A stretch of DNA of 64,000 bases from Cloeon dipterum. Taxonomy: Eukaryota > Arthropoda > Insecta > Ephemeroptera > Baetidae. The stretch lies in NCBI RefSeq assembly GCF_949628265.1, contig NC_088788.1, positions 35,140,335-35,204,334 of the forward strand. The letters run 5' to 3'. The first letter of the stretch is position 1. Each line of letters begins with the position of its first letter. Under the pieces are notes generated by a model, which made no database searches, was not told the DNA's origin, and worked only from the letters and a program-made list of their open reading frames with translations. Shown one piece after another: positions 45,075 through 58,802 of this stretch. The position numbers were made by a program, and so were the translations under genes.

Positions 45075-48000
45075 TTATACGGAGGGGCCGGACGGCTCGG
45101 ACACCGACAGCTGCTCGTTCACGGTTTTGTGCTGGGCGGCGGACGGCGGCCGTTGGCCTGCGTTGGCGGCCGCGGCAGCCACGTGCTCCTCCTCCTCGGG
45201 CCACATGATGGCCCGGTACTTCTTGGCGATCGTCTCCCAGTCGGCCACGTTTTCGATGCGCTGCTGGTTGTTGAAGCTCAGCTGCGAACCCAGCGGACTG
45301 ATCGGCGCCACGCTCAAGGCCGTCGAGTCTAAGACACATATTTCGCATTAAAATTTCGCCTGAACGGCCAGAGGTGGCAGCATTTCACTTCAAACTGTGC
45401 CCTGGTGACGCAAAATTACGTTTGAATACTGTGAAATTTTGTGTCTACTTGTTTACTTCTACAGGGGAAAAGATTTTGTCGATTCTGAGTTTTTTTAATC
45501 CGTAAAAATATTTTAAACTCTTGTTGAATTTATATTTTTTATTTTAATGGCTGTATTTTAATATCATGAATGGTTTTATAAATTTCAAAGTAAAAATAAA
45601 TTTTGAAATCAGTTTTGCTGCTTGGAAACCTATTCTACTTTGAATGCTAGTCTACCCAACGCCAGTGCCAGAGACTGAATTACGAATTTCTACATATTAA
45701 TTTGGCCAAAAGTCACAAGTTTGGCGTGACCTCTTGAAATTTGGACAGATTTAGGAAGAGAGAGATGCAAAATTTTCCAATCCAAGAATACTCTACTTGC
45801 AGTGAGGGCTGTGGTCTGCTTTCTACGCTGCACATGTGAGCTGGTGCAAAAATCTAGTTACCTTTCCTACCTGCTCTTGGTTGTACTTGCACCTTCTTGA
45901 TTTTGGACAGCCACTTAGCGGCCACTTTGGTGCGCGCTGAGACGCGGTTCTGGTGCATGCCGACCATCTCCACCAAACTCGGTCTTTTCCGCCGTTTCAC
46001 TACGCCAAAGGGGGTTAGTTAGGTTTTTTTTCTTTCGGTACCAGACTTACATTTCTGTTTGCAGAACCTTAAAACAAAGATGAACCATGTGGTGACAAGG
46101 TTGAGGGGTGAAGGTGCTGTGTTTGTCCGGTGCATATGACGAATCAGTTTGGCAAGACCGTACTTCCACTCAATGTCAGATTGGGCCTGGAAATTCCCAA
46201 GAATTACTTATAGGTTCCTTGTCGTCAATTATTTTACAATTATTCAGAGCAAGAGTATTTTTACCTGAATTCGCTGGTAGGTGTCTGACATCATGGCAAT
46301 GAGCAGGTTGATCAGCACCACAACTGACACAAGGAGGTACAGTCCGAAGACCAGCTTAAAAAGGATGCTGGTCCACTCTGGTTGTTCGAACTTCTTGTCA
46401 AGAGCCTTGACCTGCAGGTTGTCCCAGTTGGTCAGACCGAACACGGCGAAGAACAGTTTTTCGAAGGCACTGATCGGGCTCAGTTTGACTGCAATCATTG
46501 CCAGAAATGAAGATTATCGATCTGCGCATCAAAATTTCTGGTCAGAACTCATACCTTCTGAGAATGGTCCCGTGTAGACGATGGGGCTCATGTTCTTCTT
46601 GATCTCCTCGGGCGTCTGGTTGCGAAATGGCTGGTTAAGTGCGACCACGTGCATCGAGAAGCCGAACACGAAGATGCAGAGCACAGCGAGGAAGCGCGCC
46701 AGATCCTTCATCAGGTTGCCGATGATGATGGCCCAGGGACCGAACAGGTAGTGGAAGCTGAGGAAGTCGAGGATCTGCACGGCCGCGAGCAGGAAGGCCA
46801 GCGCGAACAGCTGGTTTCGCAGGTACATCAGGGTGGGCCAGTAGGGCCGCGCGATGACCAACCCTAACAGGTGGAACGCCACCCCGAAAATTCCGAACAC
46901 CAGCACCGTCACCTGAAGAGAAGAAATATTCAATTCGAATACAATGCATATAGTATTTTGCGGTAAACGTACCTTGATCCAGCCGAGGCCGCTTTTATCG
47001 CTGGGGTTGGTCAGCTCAAACAGCAGCAACCCCGATAGCCACACAAGAAGCGTCCACTCATACCAATACGGCAACAACGTAGCTCTAACTACTGGATAAA
47101 TGGGTGTGATGGCAACAAGCATCAGAAGGAACATCATGTAAATGTGTGACGTCAGGTACGACATGAATTTGATGATGGGAATCTGCGAGGAAATACGAAA
47201 CGCGTGTCAATTCAATTATTACTGGATTATTATTGGATAACTCACTTTATTGAACCTGTGACCTAAAGGAAGAGAAAAGACCATCCAGATCGGTGGGCAA
47301 ATTATGAAGCCGAAGAAGAGGAGCATTGTGCGCCACGCGGCCCACCCGAGTGACCCGTGCCACAATTCCTGTGGAAAAGTTTGAGTTATTTTTTTGTTTC
47401 CCTGACAAGAAATTTCATATTAAATTTGACAGGTCTTGCTCACCTGCAGGTACCTCTGGACGACGGTGTGGGCGATCACCTCCTTCTGCTCGTTCTCGAT
47501 GAGCACGTCGAGGAACTCGACGTTGCGCCGGTCGGTGGCGTTGAGGATTTTGCCTGCCGAGTCGGCGCCGGCGGCCAGCGCCAGCAGCTCGGTGGCCATC
47601 GCCTCGCACTGCTTGCCCGCCGCAATCAAGTCTTTGGCACGTTCTTTTTCCTGCGAAAGCATATAAAAATGTCACTTCCATTGGGAAAAATATTTTTTTA
47701 CGTAAAGTTATTGGAAAACTATCATTTTCCTGGCGTACAAATTGGAAACTATAATGTTTATGACGATTATTTAAATGCCTCTCATGAATCAGACTTTTTT
47801 TTATTAATTTTTGATTCATTTTGTTAAAAAATAAACGTTTAAATGCGACTATGCTACTTGTCTTTTGATATTTTTTGTGACACAAAATATTTGTCACTGT
47901 TGAAAAAATTTAATTTTAAAGAATAAAACCTTTTGGGAAAGGTTGTTGAGAATGGCTGAAAGTTTCGCCGCCGCGTCCACCGGCGCCGGAGAGACGAGCA

Positions 48001-51000
48001 CAAACTCCTCAATGGGCCTGTTGTTGTGGTTTTTGCTGCACACCATCAGGTTGTAAACGAACTGGAAGGTGAGATTATATATTATTTAGTCAAGGAATGG
48101 AGGCATGTAATGATGTTTGGCGCACCCTCTTGTCCTCCATCAGAGCGTAGGTGTCGTGCTCTCGGTGCATCAGGTAGTGGAGGACGTCGTAGTGGCCTTC
48201 GGAGGCAGCGAACCAGATGGGTGCACTGCCGTAGTTGGTTTCGGCCTTCGGTGAGGCGCCGCTATCCGTCAGCAGGGTCACTACGTCGAAGCAGCCAGCG
48301 CGGGCCGCGTAATGAAGGGGAGTCCAGCCGTTCTACAACATAATGGATTATGTATTTTTAAAAATAAAAATTAAAAAATTAGGGGGAGTTGAAAAAAATC
48401 GTTATTTAGCTCTTTTTTAAGTTCTGCTCGGGAGCTTGGGACATCGTTTTGCCTCCCTGCACCGATTACTTTTATTGAAACGCCAGAAATTGGTCCCTAA
48501 GGCCGCTGGAAAGGTGCGAAAACCAGCCAGTGGCGCCTCCTACCTTGAGCATTTAAAGTCGCTTTTAACTAACCACTTTTTGCCACATCTAACTTATGGC
48601 AGTGAGTAAACGACACATTTTCTTCGACGTAGATGACTCACCCTGTCGGTGGCATTAATTTCGCCGCCCTGGCCGAGCAGCACTTCCACCATGCCATAGT
48701 GGCCGTGCATCGAGGCGATGTGGAGGGCCGTTTTGCCGTGTTTGTCCGTGCTGGGCAGAAGATCGGCGGCCCTGCTCAAGAGGAGGCCTACCACCGCGAT
48801 GTGGCCGCCGAAGCAGGCCAGGTGAAGCGGGTTGTAACCCTGCATGAATTAAAATTTTTTGTTTTACTTCCCCAACGTGCCATTAAAAGCTTCCATTCTC
48901 ACGTTCTCGGTAGTAGCCGACTCGACTTGGACACCGGCCGAGTTGAGAAGCAGACGAACGACTCCTTCATTGCCAGAGTAGGCTGCCAGGTGGAGAGGAG
49001 TCATACCTGACTCGGAGCCCAGCTCTTCCACCAGACCCTGGCCACTTGGTGCTTCAGATTTTACAGCGCCTGCCACGTGCGCCAGCAACTCTCGCAGCGT
49101 GTCTGAACCACGCACAAAAAATTAGTTTCAAAATTCAAAGATCATTTCAGGATATTATAAAAAATATGCAGTAATTGGACGTTTAAATATTATTTTTTTT
49201 AACCGAAGAAAACAAATTATAAAATAGTTGCAGTTCTCTGACCTGCTTGTCCGCAAAAGGCAGCGACGTGGAGGGCAGTGACCCCCAGCTTCTTGCTGTT
49301 GACCCTGAGGTTGGAGGTGGAGAAGACCTCGAGGGCAGCCGTGTGTCCGTTCTGCGCGGCCAAGTGGACGGCCGTGAGGCCCGCCTTGTTCTCCTCGATG
49401 GGTGAGGCGCCGGCCTTGACCAGCACCTTGACCACCTCGGCGTGGCCGCCTTCGGCCGCCAGCTGCAGGGCCGTGGCCTCCGTCACCCTGTTCCTTGCTG
49501 AGATCACGCCCTGACGGTCGAACTTCATCAACTCCTCGATCACACGAACGGAGCCTCGCATCGCCGCGATGTGCGCACACGTGTTTCCGTCCTAGATAAT
49601 CAACGAATTTTGTTAGTTCAATGAAAATTGAGGTTCAAATGCCGTGCCTTGGTGTTGGCGCCGACGAGCTGAGGGTGTTTCTGCAGGAAGAGAGCAACGA
49701 CGGCCGAAAAGTTGTTCTGCGCCGCCACGTGAATGGGCTTTTGGCCGAGTTCGTCCGTGGCGTCGATGCTGGCGCCGAGTTCCAACAAGAGGCGACAAAC
49801 CTCAAGCTGCCCGTCGGCTGCCGCCAAATGTAGAGGCGTTTGTTTTTTCTAAAAGTTAGACATAGGGAAAAATTAGTAAGTAAAAACTGCATCAAAGATA
49901 TGCGTACGAGGGTGAGGACGTCGATGACCGCGATGTGGTCTTTGACGAGGAACTTGACGAGCTGCGTGTATCCGTTCTGCGCGGCCATGTGCAACGCCGT
50001 GTAGCCGATTCTCGACTTGCTGTTGATGAAAGCCTTGTGCTGCAGAAGGGCGTCGCACACATTGATGTAGCCGTGCTCGGCGGCCAAATGAAGCGCCGAC
50101 CGGCCCTCCAGGTCGAAAACGTCCACCCTCGCGTGATTGGCCAAGAGAGTGTTCACCTATTTGAATTAACAAGAAATTTCCAAGAAATTCCAAGCACTCA
50201 CTAGTTCCATGTGTCCGTGGTAGCAAGCGATGAGGAGAGGTGTCCAGCCTTTGTCCGTCTGTCTGTTGAGGGCCTTCTGAACCTCGGTTTGCGACAAGTG
50301 CGAGATCATTTCGCACAGCACGTCGTTGTTGCCGGCGTGCGCGCAGTAGTGAAAAGCAGTTTCTTGCGTCTACAAAGAGCAGGAACATGCAGAAATTTTA
50401 TTATCTGGAATGTCCGTGAAAAAAATTGGCTGGGCTGAGAGTGAGAAGAGAAAGGTCGCAGAGTTTCAGCCAATATCTGCACTTTTAATCTACTAGTGCT
50501 CAAGGAAGATTTTTATTCAGATAAAAGCTTTACCAAAATTACATTGTACGAGAGAATAAAATGGTTTGATGGAATCTCCATCAAACCACTTAATCGATTC
50601 TTTCAAAATTACTTAATAAATTCCAGAGCAGTTACTTTTGCAGATACTTAAGCGCATTTGGAAAGAGAAGGAATAGTCAGAAATTACAATAATTACTGGA
50701 AAGTTTCAAAGGCTATAAGTCAGGTTCTACTTCTACAGACACAGAATAAGAGTTTGCAGTCCTACAAGGTCCTTAGAGCACGAATAGCTTTGTCCTAAAT
50801 AATTTCTACTTCACTGTGCAAAATTTACTGTAAAATGTGTGCATGTTGATACTTTGTGTTCTGAATAGGTGTATAGTACGAGAAGAGATAGGCTGAGAAA
50901 AGAGTTAAAAGAGAAGACTTGTGGTGTGTGTGTTGTGGAGTGGAAGAGCAGTATAGTATGTATTTTTTATCTGGATCTTACGTCACGGTATGCCTGTGGG

Positions 51001-54000
51001 CCGCCAAGTTGGACGCAAAATCAGTGTTGCGCGAAACAAATACACTTTTAGAACGAAATCAAGTAAAACACCCTAGACATTATTCAAACTAAATGAAAAC
51101 ACTATGAACATTTTTAACACATTTAACACACAGAGGAGAGAGGACAGAGTCACAAAAGAAGCTACTTCTATTGACATAAATAGACACCTTACCTGAAGGA
51201 GATAATATATTTATATTTTGTATACATGAAAACATTAAAGAGACACAGAGAAGGAGAGAGTCAACGCTCGCGTTCAAACTGACCGTTTTCGTGGTCTGCG
51301 TGGTGTCTGCTCCGCTCTCGAGCAGCAGCCTGATGACCTCCTTGTCCTCCATGGGGTGTTCGACCTCCTTCTTGGTCACCTGCGCCGCGTAGTGGATGGC
51401 ACTGGCGCCTTCGTCGCTCGCAGCGTTCACGTACTGTATGGCCACGCTCTTGCCCTTGGAGGCGGTGACGAAGGTGATCAGGTGGCGCACCACGTCCGCC
51501 CTGCAGCCACGGCAAGCCAGGTGCAGAGGCGTCTCTCCAATCTGAATAGAAGAAAAATTTATTGCTAAAATTGTTAACACAAATTAATTACGTATTATAG
51601 ACTAGATATTTTCCCTAAGAGCCAATTTTCCCGAAGATTTTTTTTACTTTTTCGTGTTTTTCAAATATTTTGCACTCGTACTATTATTTTATTTCACACT
51701 CCGCACTCTCTGCGTGCACACATACCTGAGTGAATACTTGGGACATAACAGAGTATTTGCTTGTGCAATTCAATATTTTAATCTAGAAAACCATTCCCAA
51801 AAGGGCATTGAAGAGTAAAAACTTACTTTGGAAGTCCTGAGAGGGTCGCCTCCGTCCTCGAGCAGAAGGAGCAGGGTGGCAAGGTTGCCGTACTTGGACG
51901 CAACGTGCACCGGCGTCTGTCCATCGTCCGTGGGCACGTTAGCACCTGCACCCGACTTGAGCAGCATCAAGCCGCACCGATCTCCGTCCTTGACCCTGGC
52001 GGCGATGTGCAGTGGCGTTTCGAGTAGTTTTCCACCTGTTAAATCAGTGGTGGTTAATGTTCAAGAATAGAGTCATTTTTTACCTTTTACGTGCACCTCG
52101 GCGCCAAAACCAAGGAGGGTTTCTACTGAGGAAGGCTTGCCTGACTCGACAGCTATGTGCAGGGCCGTGTAGTTATCCTGTAATTGTTATGCATTAGGAA
52201 ATATCAGCGTAAAAATTGCACAAATTTAATATTTGAAAAAAAATAAAACGATTTTTTAAGATGTGATCTGATCATAATGAGAGAAGATATTTACACTAAG
52301 CCTGTTAACCCTTTCAAAATAAGGGGTTCAGATTTTTTAGGTATGTTACTGGTTTTAAAAATCACGAAAAACACTCAAAAATTCAGAAATGAGCCTTACA
52401 TCAGAATCAAATAATATTAAAAGATTTATCTTACGTTTGTTCTGACGTCGACCTTTTCGCCCTTGCTGAGCAGGGTGCTGATAATGCCGACGTGGCCGTA
52501 ACGCGCGGCCGTGTGGATGCTGCGCGCGCCCTTTTTGTTGGGCATCATCAGGTAGACGCCCTTCTTGAACAGCATGGTGGCGCAGTCAGCATGTCCGTTC
52601 AGCGATGCGATGTGCATCAGGGTGCTGCCGTCTTTGGTCCGCTCCCAGATCGATGCTTTGAACTTGTCGACGAGCGTCTCAATAATGCTCGCATGACCCT
52701 TCTCCGCGGCCAAATGCATTGGTGTCCGGTCTGACCATGATCGTGATATTCAAATTAAATTTGTCAACAATCTATTTTACTATTAATTGAAATACAATCT
52801 AAAAGTTGGGGAAAGACTGCAATTTTCCTACAGATTAAAAAATAGTAAAGAGATTTTTAAATTAATTTGTAACAAAGACTGCAAATAGTAATTTTTCAGT
52901 CAATTTTTCTCTTTTAAATTTCTAGATATTTAAAAAATCTCAAATTAAATAAAGAAAAAAATGAATTTTTTTTAAAAAAAATCCTAAAAATTAAGTATAT
53001 ATATGCCACCCGCGCTAAACGCCTGTTCTGCGGCACAGTTTCTCTTTAATTTCAAGGCGTAAGTGCTTGCGAGTTTTTAACGTTAAATTTTTTGACAGCT
53101 AGATAGGGCCTATTTTGACCGTGCCCATCTCATTAAAGTCTTATCATTTTGTTTGCTGTAGTATCTTTCTTATTATAAATTCTTTAGGACATTTAACAAT
53201 GAACATTTCATGCCAAACTGTAATTCAGACGCAAAGAATGCTATCTGTCTTAAAAGTAGAGCTTTACGGGCCAACAATTAAGAACATTTTGCATTGTTGG
53301 CTATAGCAAGAAGTTCATTGAGTTTATTGTATATGAAAATTCATGAAATAAAGACCGAAGAACAGTAGAATTTCAGAATTTGCCGATGTTGCCAAATTTC
53401 TCGATTTTTTTTTTGTTGATTTCGATCTAACCTGCGAAATATTTTAGCTTTTTCTAATTTTTAGTTGTTATTTCTAGCAGAAGATAAAGGATTTTCCCTC
53501 TTTTTCTGTAAAGCTTTACTTCAAATTATTGGAAACAAGCTCACCTTGTTTGTCTACTATGGAAGCACTTGCCCGGACAGCAAAGAAGAATCTGACCATG
53601 GCGTCGTCGCCGACGTCGGCCGAAATGTGCAGCGCGCACTGCCCCTCGTTCTGCACGTGAAAATTGATCAAGTGAACAGTTCCGAGAAAGACATTTAAAT
53701 TACGTTCTGAGCGTCAACTTCGGCGCCGTATTCAACCAGGATGCGAGCGACCTCGACGTCCTTTTTCCTGGCTGCTAAGTGGAGGGCGTAATCGCCGCGT
53801 TCGTTGACCACCGTCAACTGCTCCAACGCAAGGTGCGTCAACAGTTCTCGGCACATCGACTGGTTGCCCACTTCGATGGCAAGGAAGAGCGGAATTTTGC
53901 CGTTCTGACACCAAACAATCATTTCAGAATAACCCTTTCTTTGATTTCAGTGCATTTTTCGGTGTTTCGAGCAGTTCATTCCTAGTATCGAAAACGCAGG

Positions 54001-56945
54001 GGAGCGTCGTGTGTGATTTATTCGCGCTCGTCGTGCCGCTCAAGAGCCGAAGTCTTGGCAAAAGTTGGTTGAATTTAATGATTTTTATATTTCGCTTTGG
54101 CCCGTCGGCGGGGAGCAGCAGAACGCAATAAATCGGTTTTCATGCGAGAGACTGCCTGCCTAAGCGCGGTGTTTGTACTATTTATGGGGCCACGCACGCC
54201 GCTTCCAACATTTTACTCTCCAAGGAGACACCCTACTGCCGGAATCTCCAGCTCAAAATGTTAAAACCGTATTTTTTTTAATTAAGATGCATTGAGGAAT
54301 CAGTCCTGCAGCAATAGTAAAATAATTCTTAAACAGCCGTGCCGCAATTTGTAAACAATCAAATGCATTTTGACAAGGATGGAGGCAGGTAAGCGTAAAG
54401 AGAATCGATAAATTTTGATGCAAAATCACGGCATAGTACGTGTATTCGGTATTTCCTCCACCCTAAACGCTAAATATACATGGGAATTTTTGATCGCAAA
54501 ACGAAAGTTGGCGGCGGTTTCGGGGGCGTGCATCTCCTGCGTGGAGGCAGCGGCAGGCGGGCGGGGGGTGGGTCGGGTCGGAGGGCGAGGGGTGCCGCAG
54601 CAGCTCTCGGGCTGTACCAGCTGGTGCCGCACAACAAACACGCTGCATGTCCACTAATATCGACTAGGAGCACGCGAGAAAGAGCTTGCTGCCTTCCATC
54701 TCTCCCTGCATTCCCCAAAAACCACCCCTGCTCGCGGCTAAAAACAATCAAACAACCGCGCTTTTCTACTCCACCAAGAAGAACAACACAGCCACGCTTG
54801 TTCAAACAAATTGGGAAATATGCCGCGAATGAGCGGTTGGAAAGGGCTCAACTAGATTCGGCACGGCTGCACGCTCAACTTTGTTTTCTAACACGCCGGC
54901 TCGTCAAAATTACTTCTTTTCGTATACTAATAGGAGAATATTCTAATTTTTTATCTAAACCTCTGAAAATATCTAATTTTCAATCAAAAGAAAACTTTGA
55001 ACCCCTGTAATATGGGCAATTTTATGAATTTTACTATAGAATTTTGACTACTCGGTCAACAGAGAGTGTCGAAAATGCTAATTTCTAACCATAAATAAAT
55101 TATTAGAGTTACGGAAGAGCTTCATCACACGCGCAAATATTTCGAATTAACGTTCTAATTTTTTATTCCTCTCGAAACACCGAAAAATCAATCCTTTTTT
55201 GTACTGACCACGTCCTGCTTTAGTCTGATTTCTTTCGGGGCGGAGTTTAGAATAACTTTGGCAATGTTTGTAGCCGTGCTGGTCATCCTGCCGGCTATCA
55301 TGTGAACACACGTTTGCTGGAGTTTCTGTTCAAATGGCAAATTAGCAATTATTTCGCCTGGAAAAAAGACGCTGAAAAAAGTTACCCCTCCAGTTGCAGT
55401 CAGGTCAATGCCCCTCTTGGAACACAGAAGTTTGACCACATCCTCGCGAGAGTGGTTGGCCGCGATGTGGATCGCTTGCAGGTTGTCCTAGAAGCCGACA
55501 CAAAGTCAGCCAAACAAACACACAACAGAGAGAAAAAAGACAGAACGAAAGCTTCTCTCGTCTCAAAGCTGTAAAAAGTTCAAACGGGGCGTTTTGGATC
55601 TGTTGTTTTAAGGTTAATTTGCGTTTAGGGGATTTTTATCATCGTGTTTATAGTTTCTTTAGAAGTTGTTGTACACACAGCAAGGTGCAAAGATGAAGCG
55701 TGCAATCAAAAGTTTAGTAGCGGTGCTATAATCTAATTTGGGGTCGCGTGCTAAATTAAACTAATGCGAACGCGACTTCCGATCACATTAGCCCGACTAA
55801 TGTTGCTGCCAGCATTGATGACTGTGATTGGCGTGATCATATTTTACTTTTACCTATAAGTGCAGTGAGGAAATTCGAGATGGTGCGTGCCACGCCCTGT
55901 GATTACGTAAATATATTCTAAAGATTAATTTCAATAGGTGTATCAGGGCGTGTTTGTCTAGTTTTATTTGATAAAAAGCACATCAATCTGCTGTCGATCA
56001 AATGTGTATAAACAGGAAGGTGCATAACGGGGTGCAGGCCAATCAATTTGAGTTGATGTCCGGTCTCAACTTTGCTATCAATCATGCCCAGGAAATCAGG
56101 AAAACGCCCTTTTAATATTCTGGACAGCTTAAATTATTGAATAGACATGGCCAAATGTTTTTGGCCATGCCTAGTCTTGAAAATTAAGAATTGCATTTCT
56201 GTGCCCAGGGTTTAGTTTCCTCTCCATTGAATTTATTCCCAGAAAATCTTCCCAAAGCCAGGCAAGACATAAAAAACATGTATAAATTCAAACAATTGAG
56301 AGTGAATGTCCTGAAACAGGTACAAGCAGTGCGAGTGTAGACGAAAAGAGGGTGGTTGCCCTCAAGGTTGCAGAGGGTGGACTGACCAAGAGGTTCAGCT
56401 CGTCGTTGCGCTTCCGTTTGGCCGAGGTGCCCGGGCTGGTGGCCTTTTTGTCTTCGCCCGACTTGGCGCCCGGCACCAGCAGCAACTTCATTGCCTGATT
56501 GTTGTTGTAGTATTCGTTGATGGCCGAGGGCTCGTCGAGGCCCCTTTTCAGGGCCAGCAGCTTCTGCCAGCGCATCATGCCCTTTGTGCGCGGCTTCTGC
56601 TCGCAAAACACACACGCACGTACATACACACGCTCATGCAATATTTCACAAGTTTTTGGTTTTCATTTTTATTTCGTGTCATTTTTTTAGTTTTCAGGTT
56701 ATTTCTTGGGTTTTATTGCGGGGCCAAGGGGAAGGGTTAATTAGGTTACTTACGTGATTTCTCGCTTGTAAATCGACTCCCATCTCGATCAGCCTGTCGA
56801 CCAGCGACGTTCTGTTGTCCTTGACCGCGTACATCAGGGGTGTCATCCCGTTCACCTGGAAATCACACCTTTTGTGTTGAACCTGACTCAGGGGTACGTC
56901 AGCAGGAAACTCAACTTTTGACGTGATGGCGTTTATTTCATCCAT
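45075..56945 (-). CDS. nompC: NOMPC / TRPN mechanotransduction channel (5' end unresolved)
   Basis: From 56855 down I join 25 exons: 56855-56754, 55487-55386, 55325-55209, 53904-53704, 53650-53545, 52730-52435, 52177-52084, 52035-51827, 51541-51284, 50369-50202, 50156-49908, 49848-49648, 49591-49243, 49102-48903, 48839-48642, 48332-48126, 48061-47930, 47650-47444, 47368-47246, 47182-46973, 46912-46555, 46488-46265, 46186-46051, 45999-45871 and 45328-45075. That is 4830 nt, 1610 codons. A continuous frame extends up to an ATG at 56945 (30 more codons), but the true start may be on an upstream exon. The product has about 29 ankyrin repeats, the linker (EKERAKDLIAAGKQCEAM), six TM helices, pore region FFAVFGLTNWDN, S6 VVVLINLLIAMMSDTYQRIQ, and TRP helix SDIEWKYGLAKLIRHMHR. 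In insects this is the ankyrin-tethered force-gated channel of mechanosensory cilia and dendrites. Oddities: a GC donor after 49648, and an intronic cassette exon. Confidence 0.95.
50370..51283 (-). other. nompC intron (914 bp)
   Basis: Between the exons encoding ...TTQTTKT and TQETAFHYC. AT-rich, with no repeat or exon recognised. Confidence 0.7.
53269..53440 (+). repeat. Dispersed repeat family D, copy in nompC intron
   Basis: It starts 'ggccaacaattaagaac' as does 4543. It continues 'attttgcattgttggctatagcaag', inversely matching 17690-17765, then 'gaccgaagaacagtagaatttcag' corresponding to 17620-17665. Confidence 0.7.
53905..55208 (-). other. nompC intron (1.3 kb)
   Basis: It contains GC-rich stretches (54500-54640) with open frames on both strands, but no acceptor/donor pair keeping phase 0. 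No coding exon is supported. Confidence 0.6.
56387..56596 (-). other. nompC: Predicted in-frame cassette exon of nompC (70 codons)
   Basis: Acceptor gcgagcag at 56597 and donor ttg|gtcagt at 56386 bound exactly 210 bases, phase 0 on both sides and without a stop. The product is KPRTKGMMRWQKLLALKRGL, a mid part DEPSAINEYYNNN and a Lys/Ser-rich end KRKRNDELNLL. The exon lies in the intron between ...DLQARNH and DNLQAIH, so inclusion would insert 70 mostly basic residues at the junction of the first two ankyrin repeats. Skipping leaves the canonical repeat intact. An in-frame upstream ATG (56641) also allows an alternative first exon. Confidence 0.55.
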
Positions 56946-58802
56946 TGCGTCTTTGGTCTTTTCTGCTTGGCTCTTGACAATTGTTTTGTATTTTTAAAAT
57001 ATAAGAAAATCTATATTTTTAATAATTTCTTTAATGTAGATCATTAGTACTGATAAATACTGAATATTATGCTCTATTAATTGGTAATGAGCTAAAATTT
57101 GCCAAACCTTTGCTTTAATCTTAGTGTAAAAATTTCGATTTATTTCACAATGTAGGGTACTTTTCCTTGGTCCCTGTGATTTAATTATTACACACTGTAG
57201 AAATAATTATTCAAAATAATAATTTAAACAGCTGCTGATTGTAAAAAAAAAATCAAATTAGTTTAAATTGCTGCCTGTATCAATTTATTTTAATTTATGA
57301 AACGTTACAAGTGTAAGGAGAGCAAATTTAGAAGAGGATTGTCTGTCAATTATGGTGATTTTTTCCTTTGGGTACAACAGTTTTTAAATAAAAGAACTAA
57401 TTTTCTTTGCAGACAGAGGAAACTATCTCACAGGTTATGTGGTTTTTCTTCAAAATTTGAACCAATTGTTAATTTTTGAGACATTTTACTGACAGTTTCA
57501 TTTAAACCTTTTTCACCTCGATTTTCACTTATTAATTTGGAGATATTTAATTGGTGCGAGGGAGCTATGAGCTATTCCACCGTCTTACAGGCATTAAAAA
57601 CATAAGAAATAAGTTTGAAAATAAATATTTCATCCCTAAGAAGAAAATAAAAAATAACCTAGTTTTTTATTCTTTTTTTCTTCAAATTAAGTATATCTTT
57701 ATTTTTATTACATGTTCCACTCGAATTTCTTTGTATAGATCGCGGCGTTTATGTTTGGTAAAACTATGTCAGGCAGGAACGACGCGTGATTTTATGTGAC
57801 CCAAATTCGGCCCCCCGCTTCCCTCGCATTGTTTTTTGAAAGGTGCGAATTAAAGAACACAAAGGGGCATATATTTTGAAAAATGACCGGCCTGCCATCA
57901 TTCACCTTCTTTTGGCGAATTCGCATGCATGGTTCGCGCCGATCAATCTCGTCCATCTGACGCGGTGACGCGGACGCGCGAGACTCCCAGATTAATTTGC
58001 GCCGCGAAACCAACTCATTAGCCCACTTTCCCAGAAACGCTGGCAATTAGACTCTTTTCTTTTTTTATTTTGTATCGGCCGGGCGGGCGGGCGGACGGGC
58101 GAAAAAACGCAGCAATCTGATCGGAGGCGCCGCGGAAAAATCGGTGGAAGCAGCGGCCACTTGTGGGTTCAGTCACGGAACTCGGCTCCTTTTTAACCTA
58201 CATTTCTTCCGCTATCAACTGGCGCCGGGACAGAAATATATCCGAAAAGCAAGATTGGAAAGAAAGCTCATAATTATATGCTCGTTGCGTTTCTTGTTCG
58301 TCGCCGCGCGATTAAAAACTCGTACACATTTGCATATAGCGAGAGTGATTCAGTCTGAATTCTCCTCACAAATAGAAAATCGGGAAAGCCATTCGATCGG
58401 CCTAAAAAGGGCAAAAGTGCAGCTGGCCTCGGACACAGACTGCAACCTGCTATCTCCGCCTCGTTCGTTTGCATGCCTGATCGGCGGAAATATGGAAATT
58501 TGTTTGCTGCGCGCCCTTGATGCTTTATTTGTTTGCCTGAAAAGAGCACATTTCGAAATCGACTTTCCATGCAAGACCTCCAATTTATTTCCCTCACTCT
58601 GACAGTCAGTCAGTGGCAAGACGTTGTGTATAATAATAGTTAGGGTTTCCTGCTCTTGATGGAAAACGTGCTGAAAAGCGTGACAAAAATGTATACTTCA
58701 AACCGTTGATCCTAAAACAAAAAAGTAAGTGCGAGGAACCATTGAATTTTCTTTGCGTCTACCTTACAATTAAATTTTCTGATTTAAAAAAAAATAGGAT
58801 CG

